A DNA stretch of 64,000 nucleotides from Mesorhabditis belari (GCA_958450365.1 CAUEEP010000056.1:346308-410307), one strand, 5' to 3'. Positions 22,216 to 35,176 are shown, counted from the stretch's first letter. The notes: generated by a model not told the origin, from the letters alone. A program made the numbers and translations.

Positions 22216-22438
22216 AGCCTACCCCCATTTTCTTATTTCTTTTCATTTTCTCTACACTTCTACTTCAACGGCTTTAACGCTGCTTTAACTTTGATTTAAC
22301 TTTGATTTATTCAATGAAAACTAATGTTATTCGGCTTTCTAGAAACCATTTTATATCAACCATTTGATTGTTCTGTGAGACTTTTTCATATTTTCTGAAT
22401 AATTTGACGATTTAACAATTCTTTTATGTTTAGGCCGC

Positions 22439-24646
22439 ATGTCCACACTAGAAGCGTATGTGAATGAACAAAAGAAGAAAGGCAATCTCGGCACATCAGC
22501 CTCGTTTTCGTCGCTGGGAGATTTGAGGAACAAATTCTCGACATCCATCTCGATTGGTCGATTGTTTAACAGGTTTGCGAGTTTTGTGTTTTTTCCTAAA
22601 AGCTTAAGAAAGCCGAGAAGCTTCGACTAAGACTTTTTGTTCGATTAGACATCAGCTCTAAAAAAAGATAGCCTACGGCTAAAGCTGACTAAAACACGTC
22701 TTTTTCAAGCGTTTTATTATGAAATGCGCAATTTGCGCGTAAAAATGCCCTAGAAAAGTGGTTTTGAAGTGAAAATTCTCCTCCAATCCCACAAACATCG
22801 ATGTCTTTATCTTTTTTTGTAAATCTAATGGATTTAAAATAGCTTTTAAGCATAGCGATACGTGATTTTTGCATAGATTAAGAGCTTGGCGATACGCTGA
22901 TTTTAACCTAGGCTATCTTTTTTTCTTAACCCTAATATCTAATCGAAAAAAAAGCTTTAGTCGGAGCTTCTTGACTTTCTTAAGCTTTTAGGAAAAGTTA
23001 AAGCTTTACAAAGACTTTCAATTGGTGGACTTACTACAGAATAGTCGGAATATATGGGGTATAAGGGGTTTTTCCAGAATGAATTTTTTTTGACTTATTA
23101 CACTCCAAAGATGCTAGAACAACAAAGGGAAAGTGTCGCTCAGCCATTTTCGGGAAAATTCCAAGCAATGTTTTAGTAAACCTTATACCGTAAAAGTTCT
23201 AATAGAAGACCACAAATTTCATGTGGGGGGCCACATGGATTTTTTGGAAGATTCGCTCGGGTAAAAAATAAACCTAACTAACTTACTAACCTAACTTAGT
23301 TGTTTCTAATTGTCTCCCTTTGTATCTAGCATTCTTGGGGTGTTTCTTAGCCAAATAAGTCGAAAAATTCCATTCTGGAAAAGCCCCTTACTCCATATTA
23401 GCCGAATAATCTTATTACTATAGCTTTAACCTATTTCTTTTCAGTGGCGATGCTTCGGATGCACAATCTCTCGTCGACGATGGCACCGGTGTGGGCCAAT
23501 TGTCGCAAGGAAAGAATAGGTGAGATTTGAACTTAAGCTAACTTTTAAATTAAGTAACTGGATCATAACAAAGTTAGCTTGTTAAAGCTAGCTAGCTAGA
23601 TAATAATATCAGTTTTGTATTTAAGGAAAAACGGTGGTGGAATGTTCTCGTGGTTTTCGTCGGCCGACGAGGGCATGTGCGGGCTGAGTCGAATGCAGCG
23701 AATGGTCGCCTTCATTTTTTCGCTTCTCGGCGCCGGAATTTGCTTTATTACGGTAAGTTTAGGCTCGTTTTATGCGTTTTCTTCAATTTTTACAGCCAAT
23801 ATAAAATTTTACGTTTTTTTCTTTTCCAGGCCGCCGTTTTGATTCCAGTGATCGTTTTGCCGTCGAACACACGCAAATTCGCCGCACTTAACTCGTTGGG
23901 CTCAGTGATGCTTATTTTAAGGTTTGTAATGGGATCAGATTAGATTTTTTATAATTAAGCCTTATTCAAACCTTTTTTTAATCAAATGGTTCAGTTTCGC
24001 CTTCTTGTGGGGTCCATATGCCTATTTCACACATATTCTCTCTCCGCAAAGACGTCTCGTCACTGTCGCCTATTTCTCGGCGCTCTTCGCCACTCTTTAT
24101 TCGTCACTAATGGTTGGTTTTCGAGTGAACTCGATAAATCTAGTCTTGTTCACAGTTACCTGTACATGTTAAAGATGTTAAGATATATTAGAACCATACG
24201 GAAAGTACTACAGACTATGAAAAGTACTAGAATGATACCAGAGTCGATCTTTTTTAGCTCAAGAGCTTCATTTTCACATTCATCGCAGCCATCTTTCAAA
24301 CCTGCACATTAGTCTGGTAAGGTTTTAAATTTTTCAAAATTCAAAAAGCAAAATTAAATTAAATTAAAACAAAAATCAGTCTTTTTTTTATCCTAAGCTA
24401 AATGGGAAAACGGATCGTTCGATCATAACTCACCATTTTAATGAAAATCTCGATTTCTCAATGATAAAATTCCATGTTCAATGAATAGCATACAATTTTT
24501 TGCTTTTTTTGCCAAAACTCTTCTATTTTTGTCTTTCCAGGTTCGTTCTCTCGTATGTGCCGGGCGGTGAGCGTGGTCTTCGATGGATCACTTCAATCTT
24601 CACCGGTTTCATCACCACTCGATCGGCCACCGTTCTACCGATTTAA
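22439..24646 (+). CDS. SFT2-family vesicle-transport membrane protein (SFT2D3-like)
   Basis: Seven exons close in phase (22439-22572, 23445-23519, 23626-23752, 23830-23921, 23995-24112, 24258-24316, 24541-24646) and give 236 residues. The start ATG lies five bases after an acceptor (tttag, 22433), so the mRNA is probably trans-spliced. After a ~105-residue soluble N-terminus come four hydrophobic segments with family landmarks: MQRMVAFIFSLLGAGICFIT, LPSNTRKFAALNSLGSVMLI, FAFLWGPYAYFTHILSPQRR and the end SYVPGGERGLRWITSIF. SFT2 proteins sit in Golgi/endosome membranes and assist endosome-to-Golgi vesicle fusion; the long N-terminus is most like SFT2D3. Intron 1 holds two foldback elements. Confidence 0.92.
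22597..22992. repeat. Foldback element in intron 1 of the SFT2 gene
   Basis: aaaagcttaagaaagccgag... (from 22597) and its complement ending 22992 form arms of about 80 bp, with further pairing around gatagcctacgg/ctaggctatc. The ~200-bp middle is non-coding. Confidence 0.8.
23050..23405. repeat. Second foldback element in intron 1 of the SFT2 gene
   Basis: The ends tttttccagaatgaattttt...gacttatt and aataagtcgaaaaattccattctgg are complementary over about 50 bp. The element is about 350 bp and looks like a MITE; no transposase remnant seen. Confidence 0.75.
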
Positions 24647-26295
24647 AAAAGTGTGTTCAAGGTATTTTCTTTGACGAGGCTATAGAAATCGCCTAGTACC
24701 ATCGACTCTAATCTTTAACCTCATAAACCTATCATTTTAATAGCAAGAAACCAATTTCCCAATGAGAATTCCCGATTTTCAGTACAATTTGCTTGTTTTC
24801 CAGCACAAAATTCCCCCATTTTCCTTTAATTCTAAAACTCTTTCTTTTCTTTGTTGAACACGTGCATTATTTTGCTTGTGGTGTGTAAATACGGTTAATC
24901 TTTGTGAGCTCTAATTTATCAAAAGTCTTTTTTGTAAAAGAATATCTTTCTTTCAAAAATCTATTGGTTTTTCTGTTTTTTTTTCGTTTTTCTTTTCTGC
25001 GTGTTATCATTTTTTGTGATGATTTGATTGTGATTTGAATGAAAAACTTGCATATGATACAGTAAGCCATCAACTTCAAAAATTCTGATGTTTTTAGGCG
25101 TTCTAAAGTGTTTTTTTGTTGTAAAACGTGCCCCATTTCCCCCGACTACGTAATCTTATCTGTTTTCATCTAATCTAACGATTTTTTTTATTTCTTTCGA
25201 TATACTTTATGTACCTGCACTGAATTATAGCCAAAAAGTTGGTGGATTTGATGAAAATAGAGGCAGGATTGCGGTAATCGGCGGTTTGTGGAGAAGATGG
25301 AGAAGAACATTTTTTCCGTTTTCACTTTTACATTCCATATACCCATACAACTTGTGACTCGTTTACTCAGAAAAAATCCCCTCGTCATTTTTGGGGATCT
25401 TTTTCGGGAATGACATGACATGTTGCACAAAAAAAAGACGAAAGAACTCCCTTTTTCAAAGAGAGAGAGAAAAAACCCCAAGGGAACCATTGAGAATCGA
25501 ACTGAAATGGCTGTTTGTTGTGAAAGAGTTTTGAGTTTTGACTTGATCTTGGGTACAAATGAAAGAGCAAAGTTTGATGAGAAAGAGCAACACTCAATCT
25601 CTTGGAATTTTCAAAATAAGTGTATAAATTTCGACTGGATATTTGGAAATTTTGGATTTAGCCCAGATTTTCACAAAGATTCTTCCAATATAGCCAATTG
25701 AACTGAAATTAAACTGAACATTAGCTTAAGACCGGCTGGAAACTAAACTAGTCCGGATTAAGCCCTAGGACCCAATTGAGGCATTCCCGATCAATAGGAA
25801 GTCAGTCTGGCATGACTTCTGATTGGACTTGATTTGCTGATAAGTTTTGATAAAGTCTTGGCCCAAAAGCTAGGATTTAACCGGACTCTGGCCTCTGATC
25901 TGGCTTATAGATCCAGATCTAAAGCTCCAATCGACTCGTCTGAGCTTTGTGACCAGTTCTGAAATCCCCGAATTTCTTGATCTTTTGAGTATCTTGTCGA
26001 AAAATCAAAGATCAAACAATTATCGTAATTCGTTTCTCTTGACAATTTTGAGCTTTTTTTTTGTTTTCTTATTTTCTACACTTTCTTTAAAACTAATGAG
26101 TTTATTGAAGAAATGAAGAAATGAAGAGGAAAAAGGCGGCAAATACCCGTTGAAAACACGTCAAAGAAAATATTAAATTTAGAAAAGAAAAATCGAGAAA
26201 CTATGCACAACATTTTTTGTCAAAATCGATACAAAAAAAAAAACAAAAATCAAAATAAATTTGAGATCTTTCGAATTTTTGAGATTTTCTCTCAT
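24647..26295. other. Gene-free stretch between convergent genes
   Basis: AT-rich 3' flanks of the SFT2 and calmodulin-like genes. No exon, strong repeat or RNA gene is visible, apart from a hairpin-free ctgg/ccag-rich part near 25720-25980. Confidence 0.5.
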
Positions 26296-29200
26296 TCAAG
26301 GCATTGTCATCATCTTTACGAATTCCTCGTAGTCGATCTGGAAATGGGATTTGCAGGGAAATTATTCTAAAGGTGGTTCTAAATGATTCTAAAGGTTTAG
26401 AAGTATGTGAAAGGATTCTTCTGTCATATCATAATCTTTGACAATGTTTTTGATTAGATTCGTTTTGGAGCTAGATCTAGATTCTTTCTGAAGTTTGATT
26501 CGTTCTGAAGCTAGGTCTAGCTTCGTTCTGGAGCTAGCTTCGTTCTGGAACTAGATCTAGATTCTTTCTGAAGTTTGATTCGTTCTGAACTAGATCTAGA
26601 TTCTTTCTGAAGCTAGATTCGTTCTGGAGTTAGATCTAGATTCTTTCTGGAGCTAGATCTAGATTCTTTCTAAAGCTAGCTTCGTTCTGAAGCTAGATCT
26701 AGATTCTTTCTGAAGCTAGATTCTTTCTGAACTAGATCTAGATTCTTTCTGAAGCTAGCTTCGTTCTGAAGCTAGATCTAGATTCTTTCTGAAGTTAGAT
26801 TCGTTCTGGAGCTAGGTCTAGCTTCGTTCTGGAGCTAGCTTCGTTCTGGAACTAGATCTAGATTCGTTCTGGAGTTAGATCTAGATTCTTTCTGAAGCTA
26901 GCTTCGTTCTGAAGCTAGATCTAGATTCTTTCTGAAGTTAGATTCGTTCTGAAGCTAGGTCTAGCTTCGTTCTGGAGCTAGATCTAGATTTGTTCTGGCT
27001 CTAGCTCTAGATTCGTTCTGGAGCTAGATTCCATCTGGATCTAGCTCTAGATCCGCTCCAAAATGCTCTAACAGCTTTCCTCAATTTGCTAGCTCTGTCA
27101 CCGATGACGAAAATCATGAGATCTGGGTGCATATCGGATCCCTGTTTTCTTCAATTTGCACAAGGCTGCCCAAGGCTGCCCGTCACTTTCCCCTCCCCAT
27201 CACATCTCACTTTGATGGGTCTTTTCTCGATTCCATCACACACAATCACGCAACCATTTGCCCGATTCCTTTTCCCAACATTTCCCCTCCCAAACATTCC
27301 TCAATTTTAGTGTCAGCTGACGCTTTTCAGCTGTAACGACCATTTGAAATGAACTCTTTTAACGCTAACGCCAAAAAGACGATTATGCATTCAACGATTA
27401 CGCAAAAAGGTTTAACAGGAAGTGAAAAGATAAAAAGAATACGGGGGGAAATTAGAAAGAAAAACTGAGATGAGATCTTTGGACATTAAAAAAAAGTCTG
27501 AATTAGAGAGCTTAAACCTAGCATATCTGTCTCTTAAAATTGTCCCAAACAGTTTCTAAACAAGTCTTGGATCTGCCGATCAAGTCTGCCAATTCTTGGA
27601 TTCATTAAGCTAAAACTAATTCATTGTTCGAGTGTAAAGATTTGAAAAATTCAATTTTAAACGCTTGCAAGTCTAGTCGAAACTCTAGATTTCGTGGGCT
27701 TTGAGCTTTGCGCACATCGCAGTTTGATCAAGCAACTTGCGTTGTTGCATCTTGCGCACTTTGATCAGTCAGTTAAAACTAGGTCATTAGGTTGAGCCTA
27801 GTTTTTTTTCTACTTTTCAAGATCTAAGCCTTTGATCTAGCTCGACAGGGCAGCCTAACAAGCTCTCATTTCTGGCTCCAGTCTAGATCAGCTCAGTCCA
27901 GATCAGCTCAGTCTAGATCAGATCAAGGCTTTCAGGCTTAGACTTTTTCAGTTTTACTTCTAGTTCTAGATCTTGATTCTAGTCAGGTTGATAGTTCTAG
28001 AAATAAATGGTTTATATGGATTGGAATGGAATGGATTGGACTGGAATGGATTGGAATGGATTGGAAGAAGGATTGGAAGAACTGGAAGAACTGGAAGAAC
28101 TGGAAGAACTGGAAGAAGATTCTGAAGATCTCTAGATCCCTAGATCCCTAGATCCCTAGATCCCTAGATCCCTAGATCCCTAGATCCCTAGATCCCTAGA
28201 TCTCTAGTTCTCTAGAAGTAAATCTTTGCCCATTCTCAAGGCCAAGCTGTTCAATTTTCTTCTGCAACTCATTCGAATCCACTTCAAAGCTCAATATGGC
28301 TTCCAATTTCGTCAAAATTGCTGACAAAAGATCTTTGTTTTTGTGAGGAAAGGGATTAAAAATCGTTGGATTTCTCTGGGTGAGTAATTGAGTGAAAAAA
28401 GGGTGTTTTAAATGCGAAAATTTGGTTTTTTTTTTATCTCTTTCTCTATTAGTTAAACGAATGCTCTCATCTTTCCCGTTTTCACCCGTTTTCACCCGTT
28501 TGAATTCTGAATTTAAGGATTTAAAAATGATCAAAAACGGTTAATGGAAAGCCAAGAAAGAGCAAAAGAAAGCAACGAAAGCAACAAAGGAAACAAAAGC
28601 AACAAAAGCAACAAAGCTCTTGAGCCAGAGCTCGATTTAAACCCCCAATCAACAAGTTCGTAAAGGCTAAAATGTGGTCAAGAGATTGGCGAACAAAATT
28701 AAGGCCACTATATAAACATATAAACATCTACTATATAAAAGGCAAAGTCTGTCTTTCTTTGCCTTTTATATAGTAGATGTTTAAAGCATTTGAAAAGTTT
28801 TTTTTTGAGCCTTATTGGCCTTGATTTTGTTGACCAATCTCTTGACCACATTTTAGCCTTTTCGAACTTGTTGATTGGGGGTTTAAATCGAGTTCTGGCT
28901 CAAGAGCTTTGTTACCTTTGTTGCTTTTGTTGCTTTTGTTCCTTTGGCTGCTTTGGTTGCCTTGGCTGCCTTTGTTGCCTTTGTTGCTGATCACCGATCA
29001 CCGATCACAATCACTGACCTGTCCATCACCATCAATATCAACTTCGGCGATGATTTCATCGACTTCTTGATCGGAGAATTGCTCTCCCATGTGTGTCATA
29101 AAATAGCGAAACTCGTCGGCAGTGATGTATCCATTTCCGTCACGATCGAACACTCGAAATGCCTCACGGATCATCTCGGAGTCGTTTTCCTGAAAATTTT

Positions 29201-30442
29201 CGATTCAATCTCCAGCACAGTAGTCTTATTTTGCTATAAAACAGAAAACAAGGCCTACTCTAGGCTACTATAGCCATTGCAATGCCTATCCTACAGTTCT
29301 AGGGTTCTATAGCTTCCTGAAAGAGAATTCTATAGCTTCCCGAAAGCCTAAACACTAGCTTTATCAGATAGACTAGAGCAGAGCCGTAACTGCAACATAC
29401 TTTAGAGTGTTCAAGTCTTTTCCTTTAGTCTTTCAAGTCTTTAGAGTACTCAATTTCCACCAAAACTCTTTCAAAAGCATGACCCCACTTTGCTCATCCT
29501 CTTCATCATTTGACAAAACTCGGGGAAATCGATTGTGCCCGATCCATCGATATCCACCTCATTCACCATGTCCAACAACTCTTGCTCGGTCGGGTTTTGC
29601 CCAAGTGAGCGCATTGCGACACCCAATTCTTTCGAGGAGATCGAGCCGTTCCCATCCTGAAACGTTAAAGTTTACGTAGCGAATTCTGGAGTGAATTCTG
29701 GAGCGAATTCTGGAACGAATTCTGGAGCGAATTCTGGAGTCTAATCACTCCAAATCTAAGTTAAAATTCAGATAGTCATGAAAAGGGAAAGGCATGTAAA
29801 GCTGGCTGGCTGGCTGGCTGGTTGGCTGGTTGGCTGGCTGGTTGGCTGGCTGGTTGGTTGGCTGGTTGGCTGGCTGGCTGGCTGGTTGGCTGGCTGGCTG
29901 GCTGGCTGGTTGGCTGGTTGGCTGGCTGGCTAGTTGGCTGGCTAGCTGACTTTTTTCTCGAGACTTTGCTGGAGAAATCCATCCACCAAAGTCGGAGATC
30001 TCGAATCTGTTTTGTTTTTGCAGAATGCGAGATATTTATCATAGAAAATCTTAAGGACTCCGAAATTCATGGTGATTTTCTATGGCAAATATCTCGCGTT
30101 TACGAAGCGTTCTGCAAAAACTAAAAGAGAGATCCCCCATACTCTATAAGATGGATTTGGTCTCGAGAAAATAAAGCCAGCTTGACTCAGTGCCTTTCCC
30201 TTGTGAGTTCGATCAAAAGAGCAGGGCTGCAATCAGGCAAAGCCGGGCTTTTCGTCCAGCTTTTGGTCTAACTTTTCGTCTAATTTGCCCACCTTATCAA
30301 AGAGTCTGAAAGCTTCTCGATACTCGGACAACTCCTCCTCCGAGATCCCCTCTAAACCAGGCATGCTGTCATTCTGTCGCCAGCGATGGAACAACGAGGC
30401 TTTTCGGGTGTCTGTCATATTGTCTGTTCTGGAAAAAGGCAT
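26296..30442 (-). CDS. cal-1: Calmodulin-like EF-hand calcium sensor (CAL-1-like)
   Basis: Four minus-strand exons close in phase (30442-30293, 29656-29489, 29189-29019, 26337-26296), giving 176 residues. After an N-terminal extension of ~30 residues, longer than in calmodulin, comes [18 protein letters not shown], then four EF-hands: [14 protein letters not shown] (split by intron 1), [28 protein letters not shown] and [14 protein letters not shown]. All Ca2+-ligand positions are acidic or polar as expected, so all four sites should bind. The linker [20 protein letters not shown] and FRYFM-HMG recall C. elegans CAL-1; that orthology is from memory. The last intron (2.7 kb) is packed with minisatellites and a palindrome. 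An alternative start is the Met of [11 protein letters not shown]. Confidence 0.9.
26440..27060. repeat. Intronic array of gctagatctagattctttctga-type units
   Basis: About 24 imperfect units of ~25 bp built from agatctagattc and ttctgaagctag, in the last intron of the calmodulin-like gene. Confidence 0.85.
28015..28205. repeat. Three adjacent micro/minisatellites
   Basis: ggaatggattggaat units (28020-28070), gaactggaa 9-mers (28075-28117) and nine copies of ctagatcc (28132-28203), all within one intron. Confidence 0.85.
28556..28951. repeat. Long imperfect palindrome in calmodulin-like gene intron
   Basis: The arms 28556-28745 and 28753-28951 pair, e.g. cccccaatcaacaagttcg with cgaacttgttgattggggg. 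The centre, tctactatataaaaggcaaa/tttgccttttatatagtaga, is the strongest part. The same tctactatata...gtctgtctgtc end occurs near 11223 and, inverted, at 45465-45495, so these may be ends of one transposon family. Confidence 0.85.
29800..29946. repeat. ggctggtt/ggct repeat in intron 1 of calmodulin-like gene
   Basis: About 36 ggct/ggtt tetramers. Both strands have long open frames (WLAGWLVG or QPASQPTS), which are repeat artefacts. Confidence 0.9.
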
Positions 30443-31159
30443 TGTTTAGCAAGACGAGAATTCATTTTCAATGGGAAAACAGGTTACAATCATGAAGAGA
30501 TTGAGAATTACAATCACTTTCGAATCGATCAGTGCTCAAATCGATCAAATCAAATCGATCACTGTTCCCAAACATTGCAAATAGTTCAAAAGAAAGTAGG
30601 TAGAGTCATAAAGTCATAAAGCTCTTGAATTAAGTGAAACCCAAAGCTTGGCAAGTCCTAGGGATAGGTCAATTTTCCAAATCTTTAATTTCTAAGAACT
30701 AAAGTTTTGAAAAGGGAAAAGCATGTAAAGCTAAAGTTTTCTAAGAACTAAGAAAGAATAGAATTTAAGCAGCTTATCTCACTGTATCAAGAAAGTTTGC
30801 TTACAGTTTTACAAGCAAAAAAGCAAAAGAAATTATTTACTTTTATAAAAGATTCGTTTTACATTTTAAAAAGATCTATTTCGATGAATTCTGGATTAAT
30901 GGAGGGAGGAGAAATGAGAAATCTCAGAAAAAAGAGAGCAGAGGGAAAGGAGGGAGTGTCCCGAGGTGTGTGATAGCGTTAATCCATCTCGAGGACAACA
31001 AGGGGAAGTAGGGGACGAAGGGGAAGAAGGGGACGAAGGGGAAGAAAAAGAAGAAGAAGAATAGACAAAAAACCAAATGAACACGAGATTTGTGGAAATG
31101 AGGGAGGAAAGGGATGGGTCTGCTGCCAAGCCAACAGGAAAAAATGAAAAAGGACAGAC

Positions 31160-31510
31160 AGGCAGAAAGACAGTCTACCGTAATCCCAGACAGACAGAAA
31201 GACAGACAGACTACCGTAATCTCAGACAGACAGAAAGACAGACTACCGTAATCTCAGACAGACAGAAAGACAGACAGACTACCGTAATCCCAGACAGACA
31301 GACTACCGTAATCCCAGACAGACAGACTACCGTAATCCCAGACAGACAGACTACCGTAATCCCAGACAGACAGACTACCGTAATCCCAGACAGACTACCG
31401 TAATCTCAGACAGACAGGAAGACAGACTACCGTAATCCCAGACAGACAGAAAGACAAACGGAAAGACAGACAGACAGACTACCGTAATCTCAGACAGACT
31501 ACCGTAATCT
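31160..31510. repeat. agacagactaccgtaatccc array
   Basis: About fifteen units of 20-30 bp combining agacagac steps with taccgtaatcccag. Open on the plus strand only as a repeat artefact. Confidence 0.9.
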
Positions 31511-32255
31511 AACCGTTAGTTTTCACCAAATTTCGGTCGCATTCAAGGGAATGACAAGCCTCAATCAATGTGACCAAATTTGAATAGAATACTGCTTTAG
31601 ATTACACTGGTTTGTCTTTTCGAAAACGAATGAGCTGAGCTGGACTAAAACTGGACCCTCCTCAATGTGATCACTCGGACACGCCCATATATTTCTTCGT
31701 TTCCTTGTCTTTTCCCTCTTCTCTTCCATTTCCCCTTGCCAACTCAGCCATTTGTCATCCGAGGGCAATAGGGGAGATTGGGATAGGGTTTTTTTTTTTA
31801 AAGACTCAGATTCATAGACTTATGACCAGTGAGCAATAGATTGAAAATCTCTGGCTGGGATTGGCCAAATCTCTGGCCAAATCTTTGATCAGCTAGCAGA
31901 TCTGGCCTTGAGCTGCGTTTGAATTGGATTAGATTTATCAAAGCATCACCTAGCTTGAGCAGGACGAAGATCTAGACTGATTTTGGGTCATCCTAACAGG
32001 CCGGGGCTTGACTTGAATCAGGATTTGAGCAGCAGTAGTCAAGATCGAGCTAGGTCACAATTAAAATTTTAAACAAATGAAAGTTTTGGGTTATTTGTGG
32101 AATCTATAATTGTCTATGATTTCTGCTATTTGAGGAATCGATTTTTCTATTCATTTACTCTAAATTAAACCCTAGAATAGCTCGACTGTTGATCTTTGTC
32201 ACGAGAATTTCTCAAGTTCACAGAAAAACGGGGACCTGAGCTCCGGAAACGTTGA

Positions 32256-32322
32256 AGGAAAAGAAGGAAAAGAAGAAGAAGAAGAAGAAGAAGAAGAAGA
32301 AGAAGAAGAAGAAGAAGAAGAA

Positions 32323-32378
<56 letters not shown>

Positions 32379-32401
32379 AGAAGAAGAAGAAGAAGAAGAA
32401 G

Positions 32402-32433
<32 letters not shown>

Positions 32434-32440
32434 AGAAAAA
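32256..32440. repeat. Long (GAA)n tract
   Basis: About 60 GAA units with few gga interruptions. The 120 bp to its left is duplicated at 35390-35530, where only three to four GAA units follow. Confidence 0.95.
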
Positions 32441-32840
32441 CAAAATTGAGGTGATCATTGAGGGGAAAAATTTGGTAAAATTTGGCAAAATTTGGTTTAA
32501 ATGTTCATAAAGTGCTTGAGATTTAAGAAATCAAAAAGAAATTCCTCAAAAGAATTCAAGAATTAATTCTTTTACATTCACGAAGTTTAGCTATTGCTAG
32601 TTCAGCTATAGTCATGCTTAACAAGTCTAGAAATGAGCTGTACCCTATATTGAGCTATATTTCAAAGTGTTGCTCAATTTATTGCTATTGCTCAATGTGA
32701 AACAATGATCACAATCAAAAGAAAGGTGATGAGGTTTGGCTAAAGGATTAGCTGATGTTTTAGCTGTTGATTAGATGACAAGTAAGCAACTAATAGGTTG
32801 TGTCTATAGAAAGGTAGCTCTAGATCTACTCCCAATAAAA

Positions 32841-32846
<6 letters not shown>

Positions 32847-32892
<46 letters not shown>

Positions 32893-33140
32893 ACCCCCCC
32901 TAGCTCAGGATCTAGATGTAGCTCAGGATCTAGATGTAGCTCAGGATCTAGATGTAGCTCAGGATCTAGATGTAGCTCAGGATCTAGATGTAGCTCAGGA
33001 TCTAGATCTAGCTCAGGATCTAGATCTAGCTCACGATCTAGATGTAGCTCAGGATCTAGATGTAGCTCAGGATCTAGATGTAGCTCAGGATCTAGATCTA
33101 GCTCAGGATCTAGATCTAGCTCAGGATCTAGATCTAGCTT
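32847..33140. repeat. Poly-A run followed by 18-bp minisatellite
   Basis: A run of over 40 A, then ccccccc, then about 13 copies of agctcaggatctagatgt and its agatcta variant. Confidence 0.9.
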
Positions 33141-33992
33141 TGAATCTAAAGCTCTAAAGAGTAAACAAAGAGAAAATTCAGAATCTTTCGATTCAGAAAA
33201 CAAAAGCAGCTTAGCAACATAGGGAAAACGGGGAAAACCGGGAAAATCGTTGAAGGGAAAAGTTCCGGCTTGGAAATAAACGATTGGAAATAAACGATGA
33301 GGGGTAAATTCTAAACGTTCACAGCTGCTCTCTCAATCCTTTCGCTTTACTTTAAGGTGCTTTATTTTGAGAAAAGGAAAACGCTCTGAGGCAGGTAAGT
33401 GGAGGATTTTGTTTCCCCTCACACTCGACACGAAAAACAAGGGCTCGAGTAGCACTCTGTAGCACTTGTAATGAACTTAGAAATTGTTGAAAAGGCTCGA
33501 AATCTTATGAATTTGCTAATTTATGATATTTATGATAAAAGTACAGAGTAAAGCTATTTGCAAACTGGATTTATCGTCTGCTTTATTGAAATTTACCACA
33601 CCGCACTCTTCAGCTCATCATTTTCGATGAGCTGAAGCTATTTGCTGAAGCTTTTTAGCTATTTTTCTTATCTAACTTCACTTACAGAACCTAATTTGAA
33701 ATGATTCTTTGCTATAAATTTACTCTTTTTGCTTTATAGCTTTCTTACTCTTTCATAGCATTCTTACTCTTTCATAGCATTCTTACTCTTTCATAGCATT
33801 CTTACTCAATTTACTCTTTATCTTCAAAAACATCGAAAAATTACTTACAAAAGCCTAGTTGAAAAAGCGGAATGAAAGCATTCAATTAAAACATTGTTTT
33901 AGAGTATTCTATCTGTAAAATAAATCTCAAAATAGACTTTAAAGTTCATAAAAAAACCTTTAAAAATGTTTTCAAAACGAAAGCAAAATAAC

Positions 33993-34078
33993 ATTCGCCA
34001 ACCGGATCCGAACCTGTGAGCACAAATCGAAACCAGACACTGAGAGCCTGCCCATTTACCAATACACCATTTGGTCAC
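33993..34078 (-). tRNA. tRNA-like sequence, probably pseudogene
   Basis: Minus strand: tcgtgaccaaatggtgtattggtaaa... with box B-like aggttcggatcc. The pieces agagactgagagcctgcaca and acttaccaatgcaccatt recur at 34740-34780 and 34856-34945, so this tRNA-like unit has been partly duplicated nearby. Confidence 0.4.
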
Positions 34079-34193
34079 GAGCCCATGGGTGAAAAAAAAC
34101 TCTTATAAACCGGAGGTTCGGCCAATAGGTATCCCAAATGGCGACGCGCTTTTCTTACGAATATTTGACCGGCTATTTATGTGGATGATCGTC

Positions 34194-34267
34194 GACGCAT
34201 CATGGCCGAGTGGCTAAGACTCTTGTCTCTCAGTCAGCAGGTCAAGGGTTCAATCCCGGTGGCTGGA
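34194..34267 (+). tRNA. tRNA-like sequence, probably pseudogene
   Basis: Box A atggccgagtggctaagac, of the Ser/Leu kind, and box B gggttcaatccc are well formed. The ends (gcatc and ggctgg) do not pair and there is no room for the expected long variable arm. Confidence 0.45.
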
Positions 34268-35103
34268 TTTTTCTTTTACCCATTATTTCTTGCTGTTCCT
34301 ACATTTAGCGCTTTTGTGCGGCATTATTCGTTAGAACTTTTCCGTATTTTCTCAAATCTCAAAAATCGTCAAATTGTGAAACTTTTGGTAATTAGGTGAA
34401 AAATAAAGTAAAATTCGAGAAAAACATTTCTCTTCAGCAATTAAATGTTTCGAAAATGATGAAAATCAATATTTCTTTCATGAGAAATCTCATCATTACA
34501 ATTTCCGTTTAAAAATGGCAATTATCGGCTGATAATTGGCATTTCGGGCTTCGATAATTGGCAGTCATTTCTAGTTTTCACCAAAAAAGGATTAGTGATC
34601 AAAAAGATTTTCTGTAAAAAAAGCAAAAAAAAAACATTTCAAAAAAGTTTTCAGCAAAAAAAGAATTAAATTAGAATCGAGGACCAGAATTCGAAAGTTT
34701 TATATCTTTTTAACGAGTGTAATAGCAAGCAAAAACGAAACTAGAGACTGAGAGCCTGCACACTCACCAATACACCAATCGAGGACCAGAATTCGCGAGT
34801 TTTATTTCTTTTAAGGGGTCTTTAAGGATCTTTTAAGGAGGAAGCAAAAACGAAAATAGAGACTGAGAGCCTGCACAGCCTGCACAGCCTGCACACTTAC
34901 CAATGCCTAAGCCTAAGCCTGCACACTTACCAATGCACCATTCGGTTATCATGAACGAGTCTCGGGTGCTTCGAAAAAACAGCTTCGCTGCTCTTGTTTT
35001 AACCTCAAATCTTTTAATGTTTAATCTCAAATCTCAATCTTTTAAATCTCAAAAGGATTTGATTAATCTAAAAAAGAAAAAGTAAAAAAGTTTGAAGTAA
35101 GGA

Positions 35104-35176
35104 GGATCGAACCAGGGCATTATGCTAATCGAACCGTGCCACAACCAAGAGCACTATCCCCTCGGCCACGAAGGGA
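35104..35176 (-). tRNA. tRNA-like sequence, probably pseudogene
   Basis: Minus strand: cgtggccgaggggatagtgc (box A-like) and ctggttcgatcctcc (box B). The ends do not pair well. Confidence 0.4.

Larger units (their letters stand above)
19472..22438. other. Gene-free stretch full of foldback elements
   Basis: It contains three inverted-repeat structures (19866-20312, 20468-21178, 21651-21779), a 17-bp tandem array (21848-21996) and a dispersed inverted-repeat element (21830-22215). The unplaced 5' exons of the minus-strand gene may lie here. Confidence 0.6.

Noticed and set aside
29776..30124. Open frames reading WLAGWLVG or QPASQPTS
   Set aside because: Pure product of the ggct/ggtt repeat inside an intron of the calmodulin-like gene.
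32165..32488. Long Leu-rich and Lys/Glu-rich open frames over the GAA tract
   Set aside because: A trinucleotide repeat keeps all frames open; no splice or start context.
32826..33203. Open frame with LDPELHLDPEL repeats
   Set aside because: Encoded by an 18-bp minisatellite and ending in a poly-A/T run; no gene context.
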